From Paludibaculum fermentans (GTDB lineage: Bacteria; Acidobacteriota; Terriglobia; Bryobacterales; Bryobacteraceae): a stretch of 64,000 nucleotides of DNA. How positions within the stretch are numbered: position 1 is the stretch's first letter; every line of letters begins with the position of its first letter. Under the pieces are notes generated by a model. That model was not told where the DNA came from and did not search any database. It saw only the letters and a list, made by a program, of their open reading frames with translations. Shown one piece after another: positions 6,558-19,028 of the stretch. A program made the position numbers and the translations under genes. The stretch is taken from NCBI RefSeq assembly GCF_015277775.1, contig NZ_CP063849.1, positions 6,215,501-6,279,500 of the forward strand, read 5' to 3'.

Positions 6558-8471
6558 ATGAGAAAACTCTCCCCCTCTTTCGCCGTCCTCGCTCTCGCCC
6601 TTGCCTGGCAATGTCCCGGCCAAGCCGTGTTCCATCAGAACCTGGTGGTGAACGGCGGCGCCGAGAACGGCGAGGGCGCCACTGGTATCAACGACCCCGC
6701 GGTAAGGCCCATCCCTGGCTGGACCGCCTCCGGCAGCCTCACTGTGGTCACCTATGGAGCCAACAGCCTTCTCGCCGCCGGTGATCCCGGGCCGCAGAAT
6801 CGCGGGCTGAACTACTTCTCTGGAGGGCCGGGCGGAGGCGCTTCCACGGCTCGCCAGACCATCGACCTGTCCGCCCTCGCCACCGATATCGATGGCGGCC
6901 GCGTCCGCTTCTACCTCAGCGGATTCCTCGGCAGCGCCGATGGCTGGGATTCTCCAGTGATCCTGAAGGCGGCTTTCCGCAATGCCGCCGGCGAGGTGCT
7001 GCTGACGTCGTCCGTCAATGGGCCCTCGGCTCTCGAGAAGAACTACACCCCCGAACTCATGAACTCAGCCATGAGCGGCTACCTGCTGCCGAATACCCGC
7101 AGCGTCGACCTGCTGTTGGACATGACCGCCCCCAGCAGCGCGTTCAACTACTTCGGCGCCGACAACCTGTCGCTGATCCTCCGGCCAGAGTCTGTCACGG
7201 GGGTCAACCTGGTGGTGAACGGCGGCGCCGAGACGGCCGAAACCTCCGACGGCCTGATGGGCTATGGCTATCAGATGCCCGGCTGGACCGGCACAACCGA
7301 CGTCTACGCCAGCCCCTATGACGACACCTCGTGGGAGGACGGCGCTTCCCTTCCGGCCGATCGCGGAAAGAACCTGTTCTATGCTGCCGGGCAACGCTCC
7401 ATCGCCCTCCGCCAGACCGTCGATCTCACCCTGCTGCGCTCACTCATTGAGGCCGGAGCGGCAAACTACCGCTTCAGCGCCTGGCTGGGGACCTGCGCCG
7501 GCTGTCTCGACTCGGCCTCGGCTAAGGCCGAGTTCCTCAATGCGGCCGGGGAAATCATCGGCAGCGCGCCGCTGGACGCCGTCGGTGCGGCCGATCTTGG
7601 AGGCAAGGGTGGCCTGCTCCAGCGCCAGTCCGACGGAACCATGCCCGCCGCCGCCCGCCAGATCGTCATCACCCTGCAGTTTGTCAGCAACGATCCGCTG
7701 CAGTTCTTCGCCTACGCCGATTCGGTCTCGTTCGTGATCAAATCGCCGGCCACCGGCCTGTCCATCCAAAGCGGCGGAATCCTGAACTCGGCCAGCGTAG
7801 CCGGCGGCGCCGTGGCTCCGGGCGAGATGGTCACAATCAGAACGACAGGTGTCGATCTCGAGAGCATCGTGCGCATGCAGTTGACGCAGGACGGGCGGGT
7901 CAGCACCAGCCTGGCCGGAGCGAAGCTCTACTTCGACGGCACCCAGGCGCCGCTGTTATACGTGAACTCCAGTGAGATTGCCGCGATTGCCCCGTTCGAT
8001 CTGGCCGGCAAAGCAAAAGCCGACGTGCGGATCGACTACAAAGGCGTACAGTCCAACACGGTCAGTATCGATGTCGCGGCGACCGCTCCCGGCCTCTTCA
8101 CCCAGGAAGGGACCGGCCAGGGAGTTGGCCTCATCTATACAGACGGGTGGCAGTTGGTCTCCGCCGCCAATCCGGCCGCCAAAGGTTCAGTCGTGACAAT
8201 CATTTGGACCGGAGGAGGCCAGACGGATCCGGGCGGCGTCGACGGCCGCATGGAGACCCAGTCGCTGCCTAAACCCAATGCAGGCGTGTCCGTAAAGATT
8301 GGCGGACAGGCAGCGGAAGTGGTGTACACCGGAGCCGTGCCCTACTCCTGGGCCGGTCTGCTGATGGCGCAAGTCAAAGTACCGTCAGGAGTTGCCACGG
8401 GTGTTGTGCCGGTACAACTGACCGCCGGAGGCTCGACCTCGCAATCAGGGGTGACGATGGTAGTGAAGTAG
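6558..8471 (+). CDS. Secreted protein with C-terminal TIGR03437 (Solibacter) domain
   Basis: This is a 637-residue exported protein. A signal peptide spans about residues 1-24 (MRKLSPSFAVLALALAWQC). Two homologous segments of about 185 residues each begin NLVVNGGAE (near 31 and 218) and resemble DUF642-like carbohydrate-binding beta-sandwich modules (RQTIDLS/RQTVDLT, NYFSGG/NLFYAAG). From about residue 400 the GGILNSASVAGGAVAPGE block starts the TIGR03437 domain, a C-terminal domain found in many extracellular proteins of Solibacter and relatives, running to the end. Its role may be attachment or polysaccharide binding, but no enzyme motif is present. It is transcribed divergently from the sigma/kinase operon. 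Confidence 0.85.
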   Translation: MRKLSPSFAVLALALAWQCPGQAVFHQNLVVNGGAENGEGATGINDPAVRPIPGWTASGSLTVVTYGANSLLAAGDPGPQNRGLNYFSGGPGGGASTARQTIDLSALATDIDGGRVRFYLSGFLGSADGWDSPVILKAAFRNAAGEVLLTSSVNGPSALEKNYTPELMNSAMSGYLLPNTRSVDLLLDMTAPSSAFNYFGADNLSLILRPESVTGVNLVVNGGAETAETSDGLMGYGYQMPGWTGTTDVYASPYDDTSWEDGASLPADRGKNLFYAAGQRSIALRQTVDLTLLRSLIEAGAANYRFSAWLGTCAGCLDSASAKAEFLNAAGEIIGSAPLDAVGAADLGGKGGLLQRQSDGTMPAAARQIVITLQFVSNDPLQFFAYADSVSFVIKSPATGLSIQSGGILNSASVAGGAVAPGEMVTIRTTGVDLESIVRMQLTQDGRVSTSLAGAKLYFDGTQAPLLYVNSSEIAAIAPFDLAGKAKADVRIDYKGVQSNTVSIDVAATAPGLFTQEGTGQGVGLIYTDGWQLVSAANPAAKGSVVTIIWTGGGQTDPGGVDGRMETQSLPKPNAGVSVKIGGQAAEVVYTGAVPYSWAGLLMAQVKVPSGVATGVVPVQLTAGGSTSQSGVTMVVK

Positions 8472-8510
8472 CGGCTGCGGGCTCGGCACAGGTTGCGCCA
8501 CAATCTACGT

Positions 8511-9896
8511 ATGGTCAAGCGCGCCGTCTGGATCGGAATAGTCCTATTGCTCGTGGCCGCGCGCTTCTGCCATCTCCATGTCCTTTGGGTGGAAGAGGCT
8601 TATCCAACGGCCGCGGCTCTCGAGCTGCTGCGCGGCAAGGTCCTCTACCGGGACATCTGGTTCGACAAGCCGCCTTTCTTTGCAGGGATTTACATGCTGT
8701 GGGGGGCCCAGATCGGGTGGGGCCTCCGCGTGGCCGGATCGCTGTTCGCAATCTTTACTTGCTGGGTCGCTTCGCGTTCGGCGCGTGTGCTGTGGGGTGA
8801 GAAGACGGAGCTTTGGGCCGCCGGGCTGATGGCCGTATTCCTCACATTCGACACGGCTTCCGCGGTCATGGCGCTCACGCCGGACCTGCTCACGGTGCCT
8901 CTGCACATGGGCGCGATCGCCTTGGCGGCGGCGGGCTTTCCGCTCTGGGCGGGGGTTGTGGCCGGCATCGCCATCCTATTCAATGCAAAGGGTTTGCTCA
9001 TCCTGCTGGTGTGCCTGGCCTGGAGCTGGCCCCGGCGGCTGGAACTGCTCGCTGGTTTTGCGGCTCCTGTTCTTATCGCATTGACCTGGATGGGTTTACG
9101 CGGCTCGCTGGTCGATTTCTGGCAGCAGGTCTGGGCCTGGGGCGCTGTGTATTCGCGAGACACCAACATCCCCCACCCGATGCTCGAAGGGGCGAAGAGA
9201 ACCCTGAACTGGGCGGGCTTTCACATTGCCCTGGTGGTCGCCACCTGCATCACCGCCTGGAAGGAAGAGGACTGGCGATGGGCGGTCTGGCTGATCGTTT
9301 CGGTCGCCGGGGTGTTCCTTGGACTGCGGTTTTTCCCGCGGTATTACTTCCACCTTTTGCCGGTGTTTGTGCTGCTGGCTGCCCGTGGATTTACGCTTTT
9401 TCCGCGGCGGTTCGCGATCCTGGCGTCATTCCTGCTCATTTTGCCGGTGGCGCGGTTCGGACCGCGGTATGTGGCCCTGGCGCAGGACAAGCCTTGGGGC
9501 GACCTGCTGCTGTTCCGGAGCTCCCAGGAGGCCGCCAACACTTTGAAAGCAAAGGCCGCTCCGGGCGATACGCTACTGGTTTACGGCTACCGTCCGGACC
9601 TGTTCCCGCTCAGCGGCCTGCCGGCCGGGACCCGGTTTTTGGACTCCCAGCCGCTGAATGGAGTGCTGGCCGACCGGCATTTGATCAGCGCCAAGGTCAG
9701 TTTTCCAGAAGTCGCATCGACAAATCGCGATATGTTGATGCGAAGTCCGCGGCCCACGTGGATTGCGGACGGGCTGGGTCCCTACAACGGCGTACTGGAT
9801 GTACGCGTCGTTCTCAAGGACCTCATGAAGGACTACCGGCTGGAAGCCGAGACTCCGGGCTACCGCCTCTGGCGGCTTCAGCGCACCGGCGAATAG
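8511..9896 (+). CDS. Multi-pass membrane glycosyltransferase-like protein (GT-C/PMT-like)
   Basis: The 461-residue protein has about ten hydrophobic helices. After the first helix comes LWVEEAYPTAAALELLRGKVLYRDIWFDKPP, the pattern of GT-C enzymes (dolichyl- or polyprenyl-phosphate-sugar mannosyltransferase type). There an acidic residue in the first loop is catalytic and a DKPP-like motif follows. The C-terminal soluble part (from about 350) is likely periplasmic. It would transfer a sugar from a lipid carrier to an envelope substrate. I use ATG 8511; a TTG at 8493 is also in frame. Its stop overlaps the convergent NIPSNAP gene by 19 bp. Confidence 0.7.
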   Translation: MVKRAVWIGIVLLLVAARFCHLHVLWVEEAYPTAAALELLRGKVLYRDIWFDKPPFFAGIYMLWGAQIGWGLRVAGSLFAIFTCWVASRSARVLWGEKTELWAAGLMAVFLTFDTASAVMALTPDLLTVPLHMGAIALAAAGFPLWAGVVAGIAILFNAKGLLILLVCLAWSWPRRLELLAGFAAPVLIALTWMGLRGSLVDFWQQVWAWGAVYSRDTNIPHPMLEGAKRTLNWAGFHIALVVATCITAWKEEDWRWAVWLIVSVAGVFLGLRFFPRYYFHLLPVFVLLAARGFTLFPRRFAILASFLLILPVARFGPRYVALAQDKPWGDLLLFRSSQEAANTLKAKAAPGDTLLVYGYRPDLFPLSGLPAGTRFLDSQPLNGVLADRHLISAKVSFPEVASTNRDMLMRSPRPTWIADGLGPYNGVLDVRVVLKDLMKDYRLEAETPGYRLWRLQRTGE

Positions 9897-10642
9897 GCCG
9901 TGCCTTTGAAGAGCGAGATCTGCATGATGCTGGAGATCTGACCCGCCTTGGCGATGGATTCCGCCCGCGCCTTGATCCAATCCGGATCGGCTCCGAAGGC
10001 CGCCCAGGCTTTTTCGCGCGCGGCGAGGTCGTCGAACGGCGTCAGGTAGACGAGGTTCGGCTTGCTGGGCCCGATCAGCGTGGAACTGTACAGCACCGGA
10101 TGGATTCCGTTGCGGTGGAAGATCTTGATCTCGGGACCGGCGAAGCGTTCGTGCAGTGCCTTCAACTGCTTCTCGGTGGGCGAATGGTAGAGGCGAAGCT
10201 CGAAGATGCGCGGCTTGCCGGGTGTGGTGGCTTCGAGCGGTGGCGTGTACGGAGCGGCCTCCAGGAGTACTTCGGAGTAGCTCTCGTAGGGCGGCTCGTC
10301 CCCCGCTTCCCATTGAGAAAGAGCGGCTTGCAGCTTCGAGTCCGCACTGAGCTTCTTCCGCGCGTCCCGCATTTCGTCGATGGAGGCATAGGCGCTGATG
10401 CACGCGATCTGCGGCATGTGCGGAGCGGCGACGGCCTCCAGGACAAAGCGCGGTCCGGGCACGCCTAAGCGGGCCGAAGCCTCAATCGGGCCGTTTTTGA
10501 GGTAGTCGGCAATACGGGCAGCTTGCGTGCCATTCTTGAGGTAGTACTGTTCGAGCAGGTAGTAATGGGGTGCGGATTCTTTGCCTTCGGCTGGCAGCAT
10601 GGCAGCGACTCCCACGGATTGAATGAACGTTCGGCGTTGCAC
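9878..10642 (-). CDS. NIPSNAP-family protein with Tat-type leader
   Basis: This 254-residue protein begins with a twin-arginine-like leader (QRRTFIQSVGVAAMLP). Two ferredoxin-like NIPSNAP halves follow: HYYLLEQYYLKNG near residue 25, and RIFELRLYHSPTEKQLKALHERFAG near 140 with the YLTPFDDLAAREKAWAAFGADPDW closing motif. NIPSNAP domains are small dimeric alpha/beta barrels of unsettled function, often near oxidative catabolism genes. The start is the GTG at 10642, preceded by AAGGAGG with a short 4-nt spacer; no better ATG exists. It is divergent from the YncE/phosphoesterase gene, 40 bp away. Confidence 0.75.
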   Translation of the reverse strand: MQRRTFIQSVGVAAMLPAEGKESAPHYYLLEQYYLKNGTQAARIADYLKNGPIEASARLGVPGPRFVLEAVAAPHMPQIACISAYASIDEMRDARKKLSADSKLQAALSQWEAGDEPPYESYSEVLLEAAPYTPPLEATTPGKPRIFELRLYHSPTEKQLKALHERFAGPEIKIFHRNGIHPVLYSSTLIGPSKPNLVYLTPFDDLAAREKAWAAFGADPDWIKARAESIAKAGQISSIMQISLFKGTAYSPVR

Positions 10643-10682
10643 AACGCCTCCTTGCTTTGACAGGCTATCAGAAGAGTCACCG

Positions 10683-13358
10683 ATGCGTTTTCTGATTCTG
10701 ATTGCGGCCGCCAATATGGCGCTCTGGGCGGCAGAGTATCGCACGCCAGCCGGGATCCGGCCGGCGGCGCGCAGGCCCGGGGCGGAATCCGTACTGCCCG
10801 GCGGCCGGATGATCGCTCCGCTGGGGCGGCAGTTCATGACGGGTCCGGGCGCGTACGGCATCGCGATCAGTCCCGATGGCAAGATCGCTGTTTCGGCCAA
10901 CGGCGGGCGCGGCAACTTCTCCTTGAGCTTCCTCGACATGACGTCGGAGCCGTGGCAGGTCCGCCAGGTGAACGCCCAGCGCAAGGAAGACAAGGGCGAC
11001 GACGACGATAAGGACTGGCGCAGTGTTTTCATGGGCCTGGCGTTCGTCGAGGATCGCAGGCTGTTCGTCTCCGAGGGCGGAAGCGGGCAGGTGCGGCTGG
11101 TCTCGGCGCCGGGCGGCCGGACGCTCGAAGTGCTGCAACTGAACCAGGGTTCCTGGAAGGACAGCTACTCGGGCGACCTGGCCTATGACAGCGACAAGCG
11201 GCTGCTCTACGTGGTGGACCAGGCCAACTTCCGCGTCGCCATTTTCGACACCCGCAGCCGCAAGCTGGTCTCGTCGGTCCGGGTGGGCCGGCTGCCGTTC
11301 AAGATCGCGCTATCCGCCGACAAACGCAGGGTTTTCGTGACCAACCTGGGCATGTTTGAGTACAAGGCCGTGCCCGGCGCCGATCCGAAGGACGCTCCGC
11401 GGACCGGGTTGCCGTTCCCGGCGTTTGGGTTCCCTTCGCCCGAGGCGGAAAACGGCGCGAAGCGGGCGACCGCGGCCGGCGAAGTGGATGTGCCCGGCCT
11501 GGGCGACCCGAATGCGCCGGAGTCGAACTCCCTCTGCGTGGTGGATGTGGCGGATGCGGCGGCGCCCAAGGTGGAGCGCTTCGTGCGCACCGGCGAGCCC
11601 TTTGGCCCGGGCAGTTTGGGGGGATCCAGTCCGTCCGGCATCGCCATGACCGGCACGACGATCTACGTCTCCAACGGGAATCAGGATTCGATCACGGTGA
11701 TCGACTCGCAGTCGTGGCGGGTGACGGGCCAGATTCTGCTGCGCATTCCGGGATTGGAAGCATTCCGCGGCGTGCTGCCGGTGGGTTTGACCCTGGATGT
11801 TCCCAATGGGCGCCTGCTGGTGGCCGAGGCGGGCATCAACGCAATCGGGGTGGTGGACCTGGGTACAGGGAAGGTGACGGCGCATATGCCGTCGGCCTGG
11901 TTCCCGACGGCCGTCCAGGTGGACCGGGGCCAGATGTATGTGGCCAGCGCCAAAGGACTTGGCACCGGGCCGAACGCCACCAAGACGGGTCCGCTGGAGC
12001 GCAGCTTTCAGGGTGAGATGCGGACCGGCGCGATCAGCGTTTACCCTTCGCCGCTGAACCGGGTGCTGCCAATCTATACCGAGCGGGTCATGAATCTGAA
12101 CGGGTTCCTGGCCAGCCGGGAGCAGCCGCGGCCGATGCCGATGGAGATCCGGCACGTGGTGATCATCGTCAAGGAAAACCGGACCTTTGATGAAGTGTTC
12201 GGGGACATCGAGGACGATTCGACGGGTTCGCTGCGCAGCGCTCCGGAGTTGGCGCGATTTGGGCGGCGCGGCTGGGTGATTCCTGAACCGGGCGCGCTCA
12301 AGAGCCGGCTGGACAAGAAGTTCTACAACATCACGCCGAACCATCATGCGCTGGCGTCGAAATACGCGTTCAGCGACAACTTCTACGCGGACAGCGAAGT
12401 GAGTGTCGATGGACATCATTGGCTGGTGGGCTCGTACCCGAATACGTGGGTGGAGAGTACGCTTGCTGGGGCTACGAAGGAGTTCCGGTTTCCGACGAAT
12501 GCTCCGGGCCGGTTGTCGAATCCGGGCAGCAACTCCAGTGTCCATCCCGAGGATCAGTTGGAAGCCGGCGCCTTGTGGCATCACCTGGAGCGGAACGGCA
12601 TTACTTTCAGGAATTTCGGGGAGGGCTTCGAGCTGGCCGGGAATGTGGAAGATCCGGACGAGAAGCCGACCGGCGCGCGGTTCCTGACGAACATGCCGAT
12701 GCCGGATCCTTTGTATCGCAACACGTCCAGGAACTATCCCGGCTACAACACGAACATTCCGGACCAGTTCCGCGCCGAACAGTTCATCAGGGAGATCGAT
12801 GAACTGTACGTAAAGACGGGCAAAGACCTGCCCCGGCTGATCTTCATCCACCTGCCGAACGACCATATGGCGAAGCCGCGGCCGGAGGACGGGTACCCCT
12901 TCTCGCCGTCCTATGTGGCCGACAATGATTACGCTTTGGGCCGGATTATGGAGTACTTGAGCGGCACGAAGTGGTGGCGGAGCATGTCGGTTTTCATCAC
13001 CGAGGACGACGCCCAGGGTGGGGTGGATCATGTGGATTCGCACCGCACGGTGTTCCTGGTGGCGGGTCCGTTTGCGCGCCGGAATTACGCTTCGCGGACC
13101 AACGCCAGTTTTCCCGCGTTGTTGAAGATGACCTTCCGTTTGTTGGGGATCCCGCCGCTGAACCTATATGATGCGACGGCGGCGGACCTGTCGGACTGCT
13201 TCACGAGTGTGCCGGATTTTTCGGCTTTTGATCCCATCCGGCCGGAGCCTGACATTTTCGTTCCGGAGAACGCGAAGGACCCGGCGGACCCGAAGCCGGC
13301 GCCGAAAATGGACGACCCCGAAGTACTGCGCGAGCAGCACCGCCGGCAAAAGCCATGA
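10683..13358 (+). CDS. YncE-type beta-propeller/phosphoesterase fusion (secreted)
   Basis: This 891-residue protein starts with a signal peptide (MRFLILIAAANMALWA). Residues about 50-480 form a YVTN/YncE-like beta-propeller (AISPDGKIAVSANGG, LLYVVDQANFRVAIFD, YVSNGNQDSITVIDS). The C-terminal half is a phosphoesterase domain of the phospholipase C/acid phosphatase group (PF04185 type). It has HVVIIVKENRTFDEVFG near 494, EVSVDGHHWLVGSYPN, HLPNDHMAKPRPEDG and FITEDDAQGGVDHVDSHRT, giving the Glu-Asn-Arg start motif and the metal-binding Asp/His clusters. It should hydrolyse phosphoesters in the periplasm; the propeller may bind a substrate or partner. The same fusion is frequent in Acidobacteriota. 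I chose ATG 10683 because it starts the signal peptide; the frame is open 60 bp further up. Confidence 0.85.
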   Translation: MRFLILIAAANMALWAAEYRTPAGIRPAARRPGAESVLPGGRMIAPLGRQFMTGPGAYGIAISPDGKIAVSANGGRGNFSLSFLDMTSEPWQVRQVNAQRKEDKGDDDDKDWRSVFMGLAFVEDRRLFVSEGGSGQVRLVSAPGGRTLEVLQLNQGSWKDSYSGDLAYDSDKRLLYVVDQANFRVAIFDTRSRKLVSSVRVGRLPFKIALSADKRRVFVTNLGMFEYKAVPGADPKDAPRTGLPFPAFGFPSPEAENGAKRATAAGEVDVPGLGDPNAPESNSLCVVDVADAAAPKVERFVRTGEPFGPGSLGGSSPSGIAMTGTTIYVSNGNQDSITVIDSQSWRVTGQILLRIPGLEAFRGVLPVGLTLDVPNGRLLVAEAGINAIGVVDLGTGKVTAHMPSAWFPTAVQVDRGQMYVASAKGLGTGPNATKTGPLERSFQGEMRTGAISVYPSPLNRVLPIYTERVMNLNGFLASREQPRPMPMEIRHVVIIVKENRTFDEVFGDIEDDSTGSLRSAPELARFGRRGWVIPEPGALKSRLDKKFYNITPNHHALASKYAFSDNFYADSEVSVDGHHWLVGSYPNTWVESTLAGATKEFRFPTNAPGRLSNPGSNSSVHPEDQLEAGALWHHLERNGITFRNFGEGFELAGNVEDPDEKPTGARFLTNMPMPDPLYRNTSRNYPGYNTNIPDQFRAEQFIREIDELYVKTGKDLPRLIFIHLPNDHMAKPRPEDGYPFSPSYVADNDYALGRIMEYLSGTKWWRSMSVFITEDDAQGGVDHVDSHRTVFLVAGPFARRNYASRTNASFPALLKMTFRLLGIPPLNLYDATAADLSDCFTSVPDFSAFDPIRPEPDIFVPENAKDPADPKPAPKMDDPEVLREQHRRQKP

Positions 13359-13382
13359 TTAGGCGTACCGGAACCGCTGGTG

Positions 13383-13388
13383 TATACT
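13383..13388 (+). promoter_or_regulatory. Candidate -10 box upstream of rimP
   Basis: TATACT occurs 20 bp upstream of the leader hairpin, in the gap between the phosphoesterase stop and rimP. The -35 region (around 13359-13364) is poor, so this is only a candidate for the rimP-nusA-infB promoter. Confidence 0.3.
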
Positions 13389-13408
13389 GAAATTTAGCGA
13401 ACCATGGA

Positions 13409-13431
13409 AGTGGGCGAAAGCCCACTTTTTT
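13409..13431 (+). terminator. Intrinsic terminator/attenuator in the rimP leader
   Basis: A 7-bp stem (13409-13415 with 13420-13426) closes a GAAA tetraloop and is followed by a six-T run. It lies 36 bp before the rimP start and just after the candidate promoter, not directly behind the upstream gene. A terminator at this place occurs in front of rimP-nusA in other bacteria, where NusA level can feed back on its own operon by attenuation. That role here is inference; it could also simply end the upstream transcript. Confidence 0.7.
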
Positions 13432-13467
13432 ATTGGTTGGTACTGTTTCAGCAAAGCAGGAACCGAG

Positions 13468-13944
13468 ATGGCGGGCAGCAACCGGGAAGCCCTGGTCGGG
13501 AAGATCACCGAAATTGCCAATCGCGTTGCACAGCGCGAGGGGCTTGAGGTGTGGTCTCTCGAGCTGCTGGGAGCGGGCCAGAGCCGGATTTTGCGCATAT
13601 TCATCGACAAGCCCGAAGGGGTGTCGCTGGCTGACTGTGAGACAGTCTCGCATCAGGTGGGCGCCATTCTTGACGAAGAGAACTTCATTCCAGGTGACTC
13701 CTACCAATTGGAAGTGAGCTCGCCCGGAGTTGAACGCAAGTTATACCGTCCGGAGCATTTCACACGGTTTGCCGGCAAGAAAGCGCGCCTTGCGCTGCGT
13801 GAGCCGGTAGAGAACCAACGCCGCTGGGACGGCGTGCTGGCCGGCTATGAAGACGGTTGTGTGGTGCTCGAGACGGGCGTGGACAAAGCCATCCGGGTCC
13901 GGATGGAACAAATCGAAAAGGCAAATCTGAAATTCGAGTGGTGA
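13468..13944 (+). CDS. rimP: Ribosome maturation factor RimP
   Basis: The 158-residue cytoplasmic protein assists late 30S subunit assembly. The N-terminal alpha/beta domain carries LEVWSLELLGAGQSRILRIFIDKPEGVSLADCETVSHQV, with the family block DSYQLEVSSPGVERKLYRPEHF at about 75-95. A C-terminal Sm-like barrel follows (GVLAGYEDGCVVLETG to the end). Length and gene order are standard for RimP, and it heads the rimP-nusA-infB cluster. A small gap of 51 bp separates it from nusA. The leader hairpin at 13409-13431 probably controls it. Confidence 0.95.
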   Translation: MAGSNREALVGKITEIANRVAQREGLEVWSLELLGAGQSRILRIFIDKPEGVSLADCETVSHQVGAILDEENFIPGDSYQLEVSSPGVERKLYRPEHFTRFAGKKARLALREPVENQRRWDGVLAGYEDGCVVLETGVDKAIRVRMEQIEKANLKFEW

Positions 13945-13995
13945 AGGCGCCCGGTTTCGTAGGGCAGCCAATCAGTCGGAAGGGGAGCGTACAGC

Positions 13996-15426
13996 TTGGC
14001 ATCCATTTATCAGTCCATTGAAATCCTGAGCAAAGAGAAGGGCATCGATCCTCAGATCGTGCTCGACGCGGTGAAGGACGCCATGCTTGTGGCCGCTCGG
14101 AAACAGTTCAAGTCCACCGACGATCTGGTGGCTGACCTGGACGAGAAGACCGGCAACATCATCATCTATTCGGTCAAGATTGTAGCGGATCCGGTGACGG
14201 ACGCGACCAAGGAAGTAAGCCTGGCGGAAGCGCGGCGCTATGACAAGGCCGCCGAAGTGGGCGCGGTGATTCGATTTGCGAAGCCGACCGAACTATTGGG
14301 CCGGATTTCGGCGCAGACCGCCAAGCAGGTGATTCTGCAGAAGGTTCGGGAAGCGGAGCGGGAGAATATCTTCGCGGAGTATTCCGGCCGGGTGGGCGAG
14401 CTGGTGAACTGCACAATCAAGCGTGTGGAAGGTCCGGACCTAGTAGTAGACCTGGGCAAGACGGAAGCGCGGCTGGGCAAGAAAGAGCAGTCGCGGCTGG
14501 AGAACTTCTCGGTGGGCGAGCGTGTGCGGGCGGTGATCCGCAGCGTGGACAAGACCGGCAAGAATGCGGGCGTGATCGTATCACGCGCGGCGCCGGAGCT
14601 GGTGATGCGCCTGTTCGAGCAGGAAGTGCCCGAAATTTATGACGGCACGGTAGTGATTCGTGGATGTGCCCGGGAAGCCGGTGAGCGCACCAAGATCGCC
14701 GTGCTGAGCCGTGACCGCGATGTGGACTGCGTGGGCGCCTGCGTGGGCATGAAGGGCATGCGCGTGCAGTCGATTATCCGCGAGCTGCGCGGTGAAAAGA
14801 TTGACATTATTGAGTTTAGCGACGATCCGGTGGTGTTCGCGACGCATGCGTTGAGTCCTGCCAAGATCTCGCGGGTAGCGATCATCGATTCCGTGGAAAA
14901 GCACATGGAAGTGATCGTGGAAGACTCACAGCTTTCCCTGGCGATCGGCAAGAAGGGTCAGAACGTACGGCTGGCGGCGAAGCTGCTGGGCTGGCGGATT
15001 GACATCAAGACGGAAGAAGAGAAGCGGCAGGAAGTGGAAGCGCACATGGCGGCGCTTTCGGCCGGGACGCCTCTTTCGGTCCTGCTGGATCATCAGTTGC
15101 CGGAACCGGTGTTGGAGCTCCTTTTGGTGGGCGGCATCGGGACGGTGGAGAAGTTGGGTTCGATGACTCCGGAGGAGCTTGAGTTGATTGCGGGCATTGA
15201 TGCGTCGGTGGTGGAAACCATTGGTGCCTCAGTGAACGCCTTCTACAATCACCTGGACGCGCCGGCGGGGGAACCGCAGGCGGAGGAACAGGTGGAAGCA
15301 GTGGCCGAACCGGCTGTGGAAAACCAGCCGGAGAGTGAGCTGGCAAACGCGCCGGCCGTCGTGGAACAACCAGTGGCGGATGAATCTGATACGATGGGAA
15401 ACTCGGGTCTTCCTGTCGAGCAGTAG
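13996..15426 (+). CDS. nusA: Transcription termination/antitermination factor NusA
   Basis: This 476-residue protein binds RNA polymerase and nascent RNA to promote pausing, termination and antitermination. The N-terminal polymerase-binding domain covers 1-130, S1 about 135-200 (GELVNCTIKRVEGPDLVVDLG), and KH1-KH2 about 230-345 (DVDCVGACVGMKGMRVQSIIRELRGEKIDI, LSLAIGKKGQNVRLAAKLLGW). One helix-hairpin-helix region (about 365-415) precedes an acidic Glu/Ala-rich tail. It is longer than the Bacillus form but lacks a full pair of E. coli acidic repeats. The start is TTG at 13996 with GGAAGGGGAG upstream; no ATG alternative fits the conserved N-terminus. Confidence 0.95.
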   Translation: MASIYQSIEILSKEKGIDPQIVLDAVKDAMLVAARKQFKSTDDLVADLDEKTGNIIIYSVKIVADPVTDATKEVSLAEARRYDKAAEVGAVIRFAKPTELLGRISAQTAKQVILQKVREAERENIFAEYSGRVGELVNCTIKRVEGPDLVVDLGKTEARLGKKEQSRLENFSVGERVRAVIRSVDKTGKNAGVIVSRAAPELVMRLFEQEVPEIYDGTVVIRGCAREAGERTKIAVLSRDRDVDCVGACVGMKGMRVQSIIRELRGEKIDIIEFSDDPVVFATHALSPAKISRVAIIDSVEKHMEVIVEDSQLSLAIGKKGQNVRLAAKLLGWRIDIKTEEEKRQEVEAHMAALSAGTPLSVLLDHQLPEPVLELLLVGGIGTVEKLGSMTPEELELIAGIDASVVETIGASVNAFYNHLDAPAGEPQAEEQVEAVAEPAVENQPESELANAPAVVEQPVADESDTMGNSGLPVEQ

Positions 15427-15500
15427 TCTGAACTGGCCACGGGGGGCGGAGCAAGGAGTGAGTTGGGCTAGCCCTGTCTACAGGGCCGGCAGTCTCAACT

Positions 15501-18980
<3,480 letters not shown>

Positions 18981-18994
18981 TTGAGTGGATCCAG

Positions 18995-19023
18995 GACCCC
19001 GGGCTTCGGCCCGGGGTCTTTTT
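18995..19023 (+). terminator. Rho-independent terminator after infB
   Basis: A perfect 10-bp stem (18995-19004 with 19009-19018) closes a C(TTCG)G tetraloop and runs into TTTTT at 19019-19023. It lies 15 bp after infB and 5 bp before the next start codon, so ylxP needs readthrough or its own promoter. Confidence 0.88.
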
Positions 19024-19028
19024 GCGTT

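Noticed and set aside
8813-10468. 551-residue frame overlapping the glycosyltransferase gene on the same strand
   Set aside because: It is the +1 shadow of 8511-9896 and runs on through the antisense of the NIPSNAP gene; no domain or start signal supports it.
11310-13043. 577-residue frame antisense to the phosphoesterase gene
   Set aside because: It is the mirror of a long high-GC gene and is His/Arg-rich without family features.
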